Source: GCA-2701705 sp964342155
GTDB taxonomy: Bacteria > Pseudomonadota > Gammaproteobacteria > GCA-002705445 > GCA-002716945
DNA length: 64,000 nucleotides
NCBI GenBank assembly: GCA_964342155.1
Contig: CAYFEQ010000004.1
Span: 1 to 64,000, forward strand
Direction of reading: 5' to 3'
The position numbers and the translations under genes were made by a program. Under the pieces are notes generated by a model. That model did not search any database, was not told the origin of the DNA, and saw nothing but the letters and a program-made list of their open reading frames with translations. Positions within the stretch are counted from its first letter, which is position 1. Each line of letters opens with the position of its first letter. This document shows positions 18,889 to 26,870 of this stretch, in pieces.

Positions 18889-19176
18889 TTATTTCTCCTT
18901 ATCTTCTTGGTTTTTTAAAAAAACTTGTGATAGAGCATGAATGGCTGTTGTGCCAGTAATATATAAAAATATGAGTATTAAAAAAAGTTTTACTGAATAC
19001 AATGTTAACCCCGAATTAATCATCAGTGCTGAAATTATTAAAAGAGTAGACAATGTATCAACTACCGATGCTGCATGAGTCCTAGAGAGAAAATCATTAA
19101 ATCTAAAAAGACCAAGTGTCCCTATTATAAGTGTTAGACAACCAACTAACATAAGAATCGTTGATAACATACTCAT
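18889..19176 (-). CDS. mrpG: Mrp/Mnh antiporter subunit G
   Basis: 95 residues, three membrane helices. The PhaG/MnhG pattern is visible: LMLVGCLTLIIGTLGLFRF, then the conserved FLSRTHAASVVDTLSTLLI (arginine-threonine-histidine-alanine core) and a hydrophobic end. It overlaps mrpF by 4 bases. The E-F-G order matches the canonical operon. Confidence 0.93.
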   Translation of the reverse strand: MSMLSTILMLVGCLTLIIGTLGLFRFNDFLSRTHAASVVDTLSTLLIISALMINSGLTLYSVKLFLILIFLYITGTTAIHALSQVFLKNQEDKEK

Positions 19177-19439
19177 TTGGAAATACCTCTATTCTCAAAA
19201 TATTTCAAAATAACAATTGTTGATATAAAATTAATGAGCGCATAGACCATAGCAATATCGGAGAAGTCTACTTGATTACTAAGAGAGCTAATTAAAAGTA
19301 TTAATAGAACAATCTTTGTTCCCAATAAATTAGTTGTAAGTATTTTTGTAAAGACATCTTCTAGAGAAATAAACCTAATTATTGATATTAATATTGCCAA
19401 AGCAATGACAACAATAGTGATTGTATATATTTCAATCAT
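19173..19439 (-). CDS. mrpF: Mrp/Mnh antiporter subunit F
   Basis: 88 residues, three membrane helices. MrpF/PhaF pattern: RFISLEDVFTKILTTNLLGTK replaces the common GPS..DR..A.D.L region in diverged form, then FSDIAMVYALINFISTIVILKYFE. It overlaps mrpE by 8 bases and mrpG by 4 bases. The assignment relies on size, topology and position between E and G as much as on motif. Confidence 0.88.
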   Translation of the reverse strand: MIEIYTITIVVIALAILISIIRFISLEDVFTKILTTNLLGTKIVLLILLISSLSNQVDFSDIAMVYALINFISTIVILKYFENRGISK

Positions 19440-19938
19440 GTATTTCGCTTTCAGTAGATTTAACCATAGAATCCATTGTATTTTTGAGAATGCTATTTTT
19501 AAATGGCTCTGCTAATACATGAACTACTAGATCATCTCCGTTAACATCAATAGTTACTGTTCCAGGCGTAAAAGTAATTGAATTAGCATATAAAACCTTT
19601 CCAACTTCAGATTTTTGCGAAGCCTTTACTTTTATGACTGAAGGGTTTATTTTTGCTTTTGGTGAAATTATATAATAACAAACTAAAATATTTGCTAACA
19701 ACATCTCTTTTATTAACCAGAAAAAATATATTAATAGTCTAATAGGCTTAAAATTTAGCAAACTTGTCTCATGATCAATAATATCCATCTTATTTATCAG
19801 AAAAATTATCAATAAAGAAGAAAGTACTCCAAGGGCAATCATGCCAATTGTAGGAATACCGGAAAGTATCAACCAGAAAATAAAGACAACAATGAATACT
19901 TTAATTAAATGATTGGATTGTTTATAGCTCTCAAACAT
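19432..19938 (-). CDS. mrpE: Mrp/Mnh antiporter subunit E
   Basis: 168 residues. The N-terminal membrane helices (about residues 13-48) are followed by the conserved amphipathic part: LIYFFWLIKEMLLANI, then SYANSITFTPGT-like YANSITFTPGTVTID and a C-terminal DLVVHVL segment. This LA.SITLTPGT block is diagnostic for MrpE/MnhE. It is the first gene of the antiporter cluster, 47 bases after nadC, so it may share a transcript with the three genes upstream. Confidence 0.94.
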   Translation of the reverse strand: MFESYKQSNHLIKVFIVVFIFWLILSGIPTIGMIALGVLSSLLIIFLINKMDIIDHETSLLNFKPIRLLIYFFWLIKEMLLANILVCYYIISPKAKINPSVIKVKASQKSEVGKVLYANSITFTPGTVTIDVNGDDLVVHVLAEPFKNSILKNTMDSMVKSTESEIHD

Positions 19939-19985
19939 CGCTCATCAGACAATATTATAACTATAATTATGCTAATTTACCATAT

Positions 19986-20816
19986 TCACTGAATCAGTAG
20001 TGATAAATCAAGAGCATGTATATTTTTGGTTAAAGCTCCAATTGATATATGGGTAACACCTTTTAACGCATATTGATTTATGTTGTTTAGAGTGATATTG
20101 CCAGATACTTCAACAGGAATTGATCTAAGGATTTTTAAACTTTTTTTAAGCTTATTAACGGTAAAATTATCCAATAAAATTCTATCAATTTTCATTTTAC
20201 TTAGTAGTTTAATCTCTTGAAAAGTCTTAGCTTCTACGATAATTGGCTTCTTATATCTTCTAATTTTTTTTATAAAACTATCCAAGTCATCTATTAGTTT
20301 CAAATGATTTTCCTTTATCAGTATTGATTCAGATAGACTCATTCTATGAGGCTTACAACCAGCCTCAATGCATGCACAGCTCTGACCAATTCTTAGACCA
20401 GGTATTGTTTTTCTTGTATGCAATAAGATAAGTTTCTTATTTTGAATTTTTTTCACAAATTTTTTAGCAAGAGTCGTTGTCGAAGAGAGTGTCTGCAAAA
20501 AATTTAATATTGTTCTTTCGGCTTTTAAAATTGACTTCCCATTACCTTTTATATTACAAACTACTTGGTCTTTTTTTACATTCTTTCCATCTTTCACTTT
20601 CCATGTTAATTTTATTTTAGAATTTATTTGTCTGCAGACTTCGTTTACCCAGTGTGTACCAAATAAAACCCCTTGCTCCTTAAAAATAATTTTTGCAGAA
20701 ACATTTTTTTTGGATGATATAAGATTAGATGTTATATCATTTTTAACACCATCTTCATGCAGTGCTGTTCTTACATCAGATTGTATAACTTTTTTGATTT
20801 TTTTATTAATCTTCAT
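19986..20816 (-). CDS. nadC: Quinolinate phosphoribosyltransferase (decarboxylating)
   Basis: Makes nicotinate mononucleotide from quinolinate and PRPP. It has 276 residues, normal length. Motifs include ALHEDGVKNDITS, ERTILNFLQTLS, HTRKTIPGLR, PHRMSLSESILIKENH, VEVSGNI and the C-terminal GVTHISIGALT. The loop that is usually GGG-x-x-HR reads AGCKPHR here; the basic residues remain, so activity is expected, but the change is unusual. The start overlaps the symporter gene upstream by 11 bases. nadA and nadB are not in the window. Confidence 0.95.
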   Translation of the reverse strand: MKINKKIKKVIQSDVRTALHEDGVKNDITSNLISSKKNVSAKIIFKEQGVLFGTHWVNEVCRQINSKIKLTWKVKDGKNVKKDQVVCNIKGNGKSILKAERTILNFLQTLSSTTTLAKKFVKKIQNKKLILLHTRKTIPGLRIGQSCACIEAGCKPHRMSLSESILIKENHLKLIDDLDSFIKKIRRYKKPIIVEAKTFQEIKLLSKMKIDRILLDNFTVNKLKKSLKILRSIPVEVSGNITLNNINQYALKGVTHISIGALTKNIHALDLSLLIQ

Positions 20817-22161
20817 TTTTTAATTCTTTAGAGTTATTCAGCAACTCCTTTGTTTTCGAAAAAATAAATGGACTTAGGAGTATTAGTGCAATCAAATTAG
20901 GAAGTGCCATCAATCCATTCATAATATCAGCAATTAACCAGACAAGATTCAATTTGATTACTGCTCCTAGAGGAATAATAATAATCCAAAGTATCCTATA
21001 GTAAAGTACAATCTTTTCACCAAAAATAAATTCAGCACATTTTTCACCATAATAACTCCAACCAATAATTGTACTGAATGCAAATAGGACTAATCCAAAG
21101 ATAACAATATATTTTCCAAAAAAAGGTAACCCTTGATTAAATGCAGATGTAGTTAATGCAGCTCCATTAATACCGCTAAGCCACTCACCGCTTATTAGAA
21201 TAACAAATGCTGTAATACTGCAAACAATTAATGTATCAATTAATGGTTCTAGCATGGAGATAGATCCTTGTTTAATTGGACTATTTGTTTGTGCCGCTGC
21301 ATGGGCAATTGGTGAACTACCCAGTCCAGCTTCATTAGAAAAAACTCCTCTTGAGACACCAAATCTTATAGCAGATAACACAGTTGCGCCGGCGAATCCA
21401 CCTGCTGCAGCTGTTCCAGTGAATGCTGAATTAACTATTAAAGAGAAAACATCTGGTATTAACATGTAATTATTTAAAATAATTATCAATCCACCAAATA
21501 TATATAACAACGACATTGTCGGTACAAGTTTAGATGCAATGTTTCCAATGCTTTTGATTCCTCCAAGAATCACTAAACCAACCAGTAATGCCGTTACAAA
21601 ACCAATAACAGTTGTTGAAATTCCAAATTCTATGTTAATAACTTGTGATACTGAATTGACTTGTACCCCATTACCAATTCCAAATGCAGCTGTCATACCA
21701 AAGATTGCAAATAAGTATGCAAGGAAGTGATATTTTTTATCTAGACCATTTTTTATATAATACATTGGCCCGCCCACAATATTATTATTGGAATTACGCT
21801 CTCTAAAATAAATTGCTAGAAAAGCTTCGGCATATTTTGTAGCCATGCCAAACAATGCTGTAATCCACATCCAGAAAATAGCGCCCGGACCACCTAAAAA
21901 AATTGCTGTAGCAACACCAGCAATGTTTCCAGTACCAACAGTTGCTGATAAAGCTGTCATTAGTGATTGGAAAGAAGAAATATCGCCATCAGTTGCTTTT
22001 CCTTCTTTTATAAAAAGAGATTTAAAGCCATAAGCTATGTTTGTAATTGGAAAAGCCTTAAGACCGAATGTTAAATAAACTCCAACCCCAAGCAACAGAG
22101 TTAATGTAATGGGACCCCATACTAAACTGCTAATTTCATTAAGTAGATTGGATAAATTCAT
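20806..22161 (-). CDS. Sodium:alanine symporter (AGCS family)
   Basis: 451-residue inner-membrane transporter that takes up alanine or glycine with Na+. Family signatures are GGPGAIFWMWITALFGMATKY (cut), the TVGTGNIAGVATAIFLGG loop and FSNEAGLGSSPIAHAAAQT. About eleven helices are apparent. It overlaps the upstream gene by 4 bases and nadC by 11 bases. Sodium dependence fits with the Na+/H+ antiporter cluster a few hundred bases downstream in the same orientation. Confidence 0.95.
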   Translation of the reverse strand: MNLSNLLNEISSLVWGPITLTLLLGVGVYLTFGLKAFPITNIAYGFKSLFIKEGKATDGDISSFQSLMTALSATVGTGNIAGVATAIFLGGPGAIFWMWITALFGMATKYAEAFLAIYFRERNSNNNIVGGPMYYIKNGLDKKYHFLAYLFAIFGMTAAFGIGNGVQVNSVSQVINIEFGISTTVIGFVTALLVGLVILGGIKSIGNIASKLVPTMSLLYIFGGLIIILNNYMLIPDVFSLIVNSAFTGTAAAGGFAGATVLSAIRFGVSRGVFSNEAGLGSSPIAHAAAQTNSPIKQGSISMLEPLIDTLIVCSITAFVILISGEWLSGINGAALTTSAFNQGLPFFGKYIVIFGLVLFAFSTIIGWSYYGEKCAEFIFGEKIVLYYRILWIIIIPLGAVIKLNLVWLIADIMNGLMALPNLIALILLSPFIFSKTKELLNNSKELKNED

Positions 22162-23354
22162 TTTTTCTGAAAAACATTAATTACATTTTTACGAGACTGA
22201 TTTTCGTTTTTAAGCTCAGCCATAATAAGGTCTGAGTAATGAGGAATATTTTTATGAATATCTAATTTAGTGCCAACAATAGATGAGTATTGAGTATATT
22301 CATAGTCTCTAGGGATAAGTTTTAGAGCTTCATCAGGAGACTCCTGTGCTTCATTAAAAATTATAAGCAAACCATCTTTTTTTAATCTTTGAATAACTTC
22401 ATTCAGATAAGGTTTTTTTTCATTATCATTTTTTTTATTTAAAACATTTATCATTGTTATTACATCATAATCTTCATTTAACTTTATTATTTCACTATTT
22501 GAAGCCACAATGTTAAGTTCTTTTTGAAATCCTTGAGATAAATATTTCTTACAATCTCGATTTCCTTCTATATCTTTAGTAAAAATAGAAGCTTTAGTTA
22601 TATTTATATAGTCACTTTGTAAAATTTCTGCAGCCAATAAACCATCTCCCTCAATCTCACAAAAGGTTTTAGCTTTTTTTCTGCCAAAATAATCAATAAT
22701 TATTTTTTCTATAATGGCACTAAAAGTAGCATTAGAAATATTTTTAGAGACTATATTATATAAGCTTGCTTGATCTTTTACCCCCTCTTGTTTTAGTTTT
22801 TCAAAATATTTATCAAACAAATAGTTTAGAGAGCTATTTTTTTTTGGCGGTTCTTTTTTACCAATTCTTATGGACATCACTCCATCATTTTCTGCCCAAA
22901 TGTTACTCATACCCCACCATTTCATCCTACTTCTAAAAATATCTTCAAGCGATGTTCTTGACCAATAATTTTTTTCTACTCCTTGTCTTTCAGCATATAC
23001 CGGAAGAACAACATATCCATTTTTATCGACAAGATACATTAAATATCTTATAAATACTGCACCCCAATTATTTGCAAACAATGGAAAACTCAAACCTATA
23101 TAAATACGATGAAAACTATGTTTTTTAAATGGATATAAAGCAGAAGCTATTTCATCACCCTTAATTTTATCAGTGAATTTTTTTGAATTAAGCGTTAGGC
23201 TAATCATATTCTCATCTGGTTTGATCATGCCATGCTTATCTCGAATATCTGAACAATAGTAATTTAGGTCTTCTTCAACATACTGCTCTGATTTATGTAG
23301 AATAATATCAGTCATTGTTTTTTGAGATATCACAAATTTATGAGATAATAACAT
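22158..23354 (-). CDS. Unknown protein with methyltransferase-like C-terminal region
   Basis: 398 residues, no signal peptide or membrane helix. I do not recognise the family. The N-terminal half has a conserved-looking block (HRIYIGLSFPLFANNW, then GYVVLPVYAERQGVEKNYW and KWWGMSNIWAENDGVMSI). The C-terminal half resembles a Rossmann-type methyltransferase: FCEIEGDGLLAAEIL as motif I (EXGDG, near residue 230), YDVITMINVLN as a motif IV-like strand and RLKKDGLLIIFNE as the following strand. It is the first gene of a run ending in the Na+/alanine symporter and nadC (4-base overlap), divergent from the PhoB-domain gene 35 bases away. The start may instead be the ATG at 23315. Function unknown. 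Confidence 0.75.
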   Translation of the reverse strand: MLLSHKFVISQKTMTDIILHKSEQYVEEDLNYYCSDIRDKHGMIKPDENMISLTLNSKKFTDKIKGDEIASALYPFKKHSFHRIYIGLSFPLFANNWGAVFIRYLMYLVDKNGYVVLPVYAERQGVEKNYWSRTSLEDIFRSRMKWWGMSNIWAENDGVMSIRIGKKEPPKKNSSLNYLFDKYFEKLKQEGVKDQASLYNIVSKNISNATFSAIIEKIIIDYFGRKKAKTFCEIEGDGLLAAEILQSDYINITKASIFTKDIEGNRDCKKYLSQGFQKELNIVASNSEIIKLNEDYDVITMINVLNKKNDNEKKPYLNEVIQRLKKDGLLIIFNEAQESPDEALKLIPRDYEYTQYSSIVGTKLDIHKNIPHYSDLIMAELKNENQSRKNVINVFQKK

Positions 23355-23389
23355 GAGAAGTTAGGGGCAACAACACTATCAAATTTCTT

Positions 23390-23734
23390 ATGACAGAGAC
23401 ACAAAATACCGTAGATAAAAAACGTGCAGATTGCTTAGAATGGGAAGATGTAAAAATTGACCATAAATCTCGAAGAGCTTACTGTTGCCTCAAAGAAATA
23501 TCTGTATCCCCAAGAGAATATAGAATATTAGAGTTTTTGATAAAAAGCCCAGGTACAGTCTTCTCGCGTGATGAAATAATTACCTCTGTGTGGGGAAAAA
23601 AAACTCGTATAGGTTCTAGAACCATAGATGTTTACGTAAGAAGGTTAAGGAAGGCGTTGAACTCGGATAAATCATGCCGATTTGGAATAAGGACCGCTAG
23701 ATCTTTTGGCTATTCGATAGATTATGTAAAATGA
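23390..23734 (+). CDS. Orphan OmpR/PhoB-type winged-helix DNA-binding protein
   Basis: 114 residues consisting almost only of the Trans_reg_C domain: VSPREYRILEFLIKSPGTVFSRDEII, then the recognition helix SRTIDVYVRRLRKAL and the wing FGIRTARSFGYSID. The recognition helix is close to that of PhoB (DRTVDVHIRRLRKAL). There is no receiver domain, and the 35 bases before the ATG cannot hold one, so it is not a frameshifted response regulator. Without a phosphorylation site its control must be by amount or by a partner. It lies 163 bases before a PiT-like permease, which hints at a role in phosphate supply. Confidence 0.85.
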   Translation: MTETQNTVDKKRADCLEWEDVKIDHKSRRAYCCLKEISVSPREYRILEFLIKSPGTVFSRDEIITSVWGKKTRIGSRTIDVYVRRLRKALNSDKSCRFGIRTARSFGYSIDYVK

Positions 23735-23743
23735 TTGTAGCTT

Positions 23744-23787
23744 TTGTAACATAATTTTAATAAAAATTTCATAAAATTTGTCTTTAC
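23744..23787 (+). promoter_or_regulatory. Pho-box-like 11-base periodic element
   Basis: Four 7-base units, TTGTAAC, TTTTAAT, ATTTCAT and TTTGTCT, follow each other at 11-base intervals with AT-rich 4-base spacers. The spacing (7+4) is that of the Pho box (CTGTCAT plus 4). The matches to CTGTCAT are only partial. It lies between the PhoB-like DNA-binding gene and the PiT-like permease. In AT-rich DNA such periodicity can occur by chance. Confidence 0.35.
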
Positions 23788-23897
23788 AATATTACCCAAT
23801 AAATTATCATTCTATATGAGTATTGGTCTCATAATATGAGTTATACTTATTCAGGATTTTGGGGTTATGTCGATTAAACTTTACTTAAAGGAGCCTA

Positions 23898-24854
23898 ATG
23901 GAGCTTAGTATAGTTTGGATGTATTTAGGGTTTTTTCTTGCAGCATACTCTGTAATTGCAAATGACTCTATTCAAACATTAGGTACATTCCTTTCCTCTA
24001 ACAAAGAATATTTTCGTTGGTATACATTATGGTTTGCAGCCTCAATCATGTTGGTTTTTACAATTACCTATGGATGGTACTTTTATGATGGTGATATTTC
24101 ATATGAGAGGTTAACACGAATCCCATTCCAGGAGATTCAATGGTATCACGCTGCTGCCCCAGCGGTTCTACTGGTCTTAACCCGCTATGGCATCCCTGTC
24201 TCAACAACTTTTTTAGTTTTATCAGCTTTTGCTACTGTAACAGTTCTTGAGAAAATGCTTATAAAATCTATTGTTGGTTATGGTGTGGCCGCAATAACCG
24301 CATACCTTGTTTGGATTATTCTAGAAAGATTTATTAACGAAAAAACAGACCATCCGGAGAATAGAAAATTTTGGAGAGTAAGCCAGTGGGTAAGTAGTGG
24401 ATGGTTATGGTTTGCATGGTTGCAACATGATATGGCAAACATTGCAGTTTTTTTACCTAGGCAATTAATGCTTGGTGATTTAATAATGGTACTCGTCTCC
24501 ACTGTTTTGATACTTGGATACGTCTTTTATACAGGAGGAGGGAAAATTCAAGAAGTGGTTATTAATAAACATGGAGCAAGATTCGCAAGATCTACTACTA
24601 TTATCAATATTGTTTATGCATTTGTTTTATATTATTTTAAAGTACTTAATGATTTACCAATGTCCACAACTTGGGTTTTTGTAGGATTGTTATCTGGTCG
24701 TGAACTCGCAATTTCTACAGTTATTTCAGATTACCGCTTTAAATATGTCTTCCCGATTATTGCAAAAGACTTTGGAAAGATGATGTTTGGGTTAGGAGCA
24801 AGTGTTGCCATTGTTCTAATAATTCATCAAGTGATAGTTCCTAATGGCTTATAA
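23898..24854 (+). CDS. PiT-like inner-membrane permease (putative phosphate or anion transporter)
   Basis: 318 residues with about eight membrane helices. Two repeat-like segments recall the inorganic phosphate transporter (PiT) family: VIANDSIQTLGTFLSSN near the N-terminus (PiT: ANDxANxxGT) and two PxSTT motifs, GIPVSTTFLVL and LPMSTTWVFVGLLSGRELA (PiT: PVSTTH). It is shorter than most PiT proteins (about 400-500). A strong AAAGGAG lies 5 bases before the ATG. The porin gene downstream overlaps it by 11 bases, so the two probably supply an inner-membrane and an outer-membrane step for the same solute. Substrate phosphate is an inference. Confidence 0.75.
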   Translation: MELSIVWMYLGFFLAAYSVIANDSIQTLGTFLSSNKEYFRWYTLWFAASIMLVFTITYGWYFYDGDISYERLTRIPFQEIQWYHAAAPAVLLVLTRYGIPVSTTFLVLSAFATVTVLEKMLIKSIVGYGVAAITAYLVWIILERFINEKTDHPENRKFWRVSQWVSSGWLWFAWLQHDMANIAVFLPRQLMLGDLIMVLVSTVLILGYVFYTGGGKIQEVVINKHGARFARSTTIINIVYAFVLYYFKVLNDLPMSTTWVFVGLLSGRELAISTVISDYRFKYVFPIIAKDFGKMMFGLGASVAIVLIIHQVIVPNGL

Positions 24855-25935
24855 GGTATTATTTAATAAATTACTGATTCTTGTAATTTTTATACACCTA
24901 TTTTTTGGAGTTAATAAAGTCTCTGCAGAATCAAAAAACTATAAGAAAAATTCATCAAATATTCTTTTTTATGGTCGATTATTTGTACAATATGATTCCA
25001 TTAAAGCTGGAGATTCAGGTTCGACTGCTTCCGTGGATGGTCTTCGAGATGATGAGGGCATGGGTAGATTTGGAATAAAAGGAAAGGAATCAATAGGTGA
25101 TGGTTATGCTGTTAACTATAAAGTTGAGTATGCAATCGATATTGGCGATGGTACTGCAACAAGTGACGGAACTACATGTAGTGATGCTTCAGCTGACTGC
25201 AGAACTTTTGCTATGAAACAAGGATGGATTGGTCTCTTAACACCTTTTGGGCAGTTCAAGATTGGTTCTGTCAAGGCTCCTTATAGGTATATGGCTAAAC
25301 ACGACATTTTACATGACACTATTACTCAGGCAAGAGATACCCGAATGATTACTCAATCATCAATGGGGCATAGCTCATATTGGAGGGAATCAGCATCATA
25401 TCAAATTAAATTTGGAGACCTAGAGCTTGCTTATGTACGTGGTTTTGGTGAAGGAACGGGTGGTGGTGGTAAGGATGTGAATGATGATTATGGTTATGGA
25501 ATTGAATATAAGAATTTTTTAACTAAAGGATTTGATGTTGTTTATGCTGCGAATAAAGATGATTCAGCAAAAGATGATAATAAGAAAATGGCACTCACAT
25601 ATAATATAGAACTTGCTAATAAAAGAAAAATTAAGCTTTGGTATATGCATGAAGAAGTTGGCCTTGATAGCAAAATGTTTACCCAAACAGGAAATGATGG
25701 AGAAGTTGATTGGTATGGAATTAATTATAAAACCGGTCCCTTAACCATACAATATTCATATTCGGAAGCAGATGCTGACGCTGGCAGTGGTTATGATCGA
25801 GATGGTTATAATTTAGGTTTTCAGTACAAGCTTTCTAAAAGCAGTAGAATTTATACTGGCTATTCTAAAAATAATGCGAACCAAACAGGGCAAGATATTA
25901 GAGCAACTATGATAGGGGTTAGGCATGATTTCTGA
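24844..25935 (+). CDS. Gram-negative porin (copy 1)
   Basis: 363-residue outer-membrane porin. There is a signal peptide (about residues 1-28, ending VSA) and a beta-strand rich body beginning LFYGRLFVQYD and ending in the C-terminal Phe of GVRHDF, the BAM signal. A conserved loop with two cysteines (TTCSDASADCRTF) and GLLTPFGQFKIGSVKAPY correspond to the constriction-loop region of 16-strand general porins. It overlaps the PiT-like permease by 11 bases. The porin at 28251-29321 is a paralogue with the same Cys loop. Selectivity is unknown; co-transcription suggests anions. Confidence 0.9.
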   Translation: MAYKVLFNKLLILVIFIHLFFGVNKVSAESKNYKKNSSNILFYGRLFVQYDSIKAGDSGSTASVDGLRDDEGMGRFGIKGKESIGDGYAVNYKVEYAIDIGDGTATSDGTTCSDASADCRTFAMKQGWIGLLTPFGQFKIGSVKAPYRYMAKHDILHDTITQARDTRMITQSSMGHSSYWRESASYQIKFGDLELAYVRGFGEGTGGGGKDVNDDYGYGIEYKNFLTKGFDVVYAANKDDSAKDDNKKMALTYNIELANKRKIKLWYMHEEVGLDSKMFTQTGNDGEVDWYGINYKTGPLTIQYSYSEADADAGSGYDRDGYNLGFQYKLSKSSRIYTGYSKNNANQTGQDIRATMIGVRHDF

Positions 25936-25946
25936 AACCAATCAAT

Positions 25947-26867
25947 TTATTCATTTTCATTAAACAGAAACTCAATCAACGCCTTACTTGTATGTAATCT
26001 ATTATGAGCTTGCTGCCAAACAACACTTTGTTTTCCATCAATAACCTCTGCATCTACTTCTTCACCTCTATGGGCTGGCAAACAATGCATAAATATTGCA
26101 TCTGGCTTTGCTTTTTCTATTAAGTGTTGGTTGATTTGGTAGCTTTTAAAAACATTATGTCTTTTTTCACTCTCTTTTTCTGATCCCATACTAGCCCAAA
26201 CATCCGTAGCAACTAAATCACAATCTTCTACAGCGCTTCCAGGAAGATCACAAATTTCAACATTTTCTTTGGCAAGAGACAAAAGTTTTTTATCTGGTTC
26301 ATATCCAGATGGAACAGCTATCTTTAATTGAAAATCAAGAATCCTTGCTGCATTAATGTATGAGTTACACATATTATTTCCGTCACCAACCCATGCAACT
26401 TTTTTACCCTCTATTGGTCCTTTAATTTCAAAGAAAGTTTGCATATCAGCAAGCAGTTGGCATGGATGACATTTTTCTGTAAGTCCATTAATCACAGGGA
26501 CAGTGGAGTGGGCAGCTAATTCTTCCACTTCAGCATGGTCATGAGTTCTAATCAAAATAATGTCTACCATACCTGATAGGACTTTAGCAGTATCTGATAA
26601 ATCTTCACCTCTATCTATTTGTGAAAATAGAGATGGCAAGAAGATTGCATGACCACCCATACTAGACATTGCTGTTTCAAAAGCAACTCTTGTTCTTGTT
26701 GAATTTTTTAAAAAAATCATGGCCATAGTTTTATTTTTTAAAGAATCAATAATTTTATTCGACTGAGCTTCTTTTTTTAATTCTATAGAACGTGCAATGA
26801 TGCGAAGAAATTCATTCTTATTTATATCTAATAAAGATTTAAAATGTCTTATATTCTTATTATTCAT
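25947..26867 (-). CDS. argF: Ornithine carbamoyltransferase
   Basis: Forms citrulline from ornithine and carbamoyl phosphate in arginine synthesis. It has 306 residues. The carbamoyl-phosphate site STRTR is at residues 56-60. Further blocks are RGEDLSDTAKVLSG, the HPCQ motif in EKCHPCQLLADM, and the ornithine/catalytic HCLPAHRGEEVD. It follows argD by 3 bases and ends 11 bases from the convergent porin gene with no visible terminator between them. Confidence 0.97.
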   Translation of the reverse strand: MNNKNIRHFKSLLDINKNEFLRIIARSIELKKEAQSNKIIDSLKNKTMAMIFLKNSTRTRVAFETAMSSMGGHAIFLPSLFSQIDRGEDLSDTAKVLSGMVDIILIRTHDHAEVEELAAHSTVPVINGLTEKCHPCQLLADMQTFFEIKGPIEGKKVAWVGDGNNMCNSYINAARILDFQLKIAVPSGYEPDKKLLSLAKENVEICDLPGSAVEDCDLVATDVWASMGSEKESEKRHNVFKSYQINQHLIEKAKPDAIFMHCLPAHRGEEVDAEVIDGKQSVVWQQAHNRLHTSKALIEFLFNENE

Positions 26868-26870
26868 AAT

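Noticed and set aside
23390..23734. Response regulator truncated by frameshift
   Set aside because: Only 35 bases separate it from the divergent gene, so there is no room for a decayed receiver domain.
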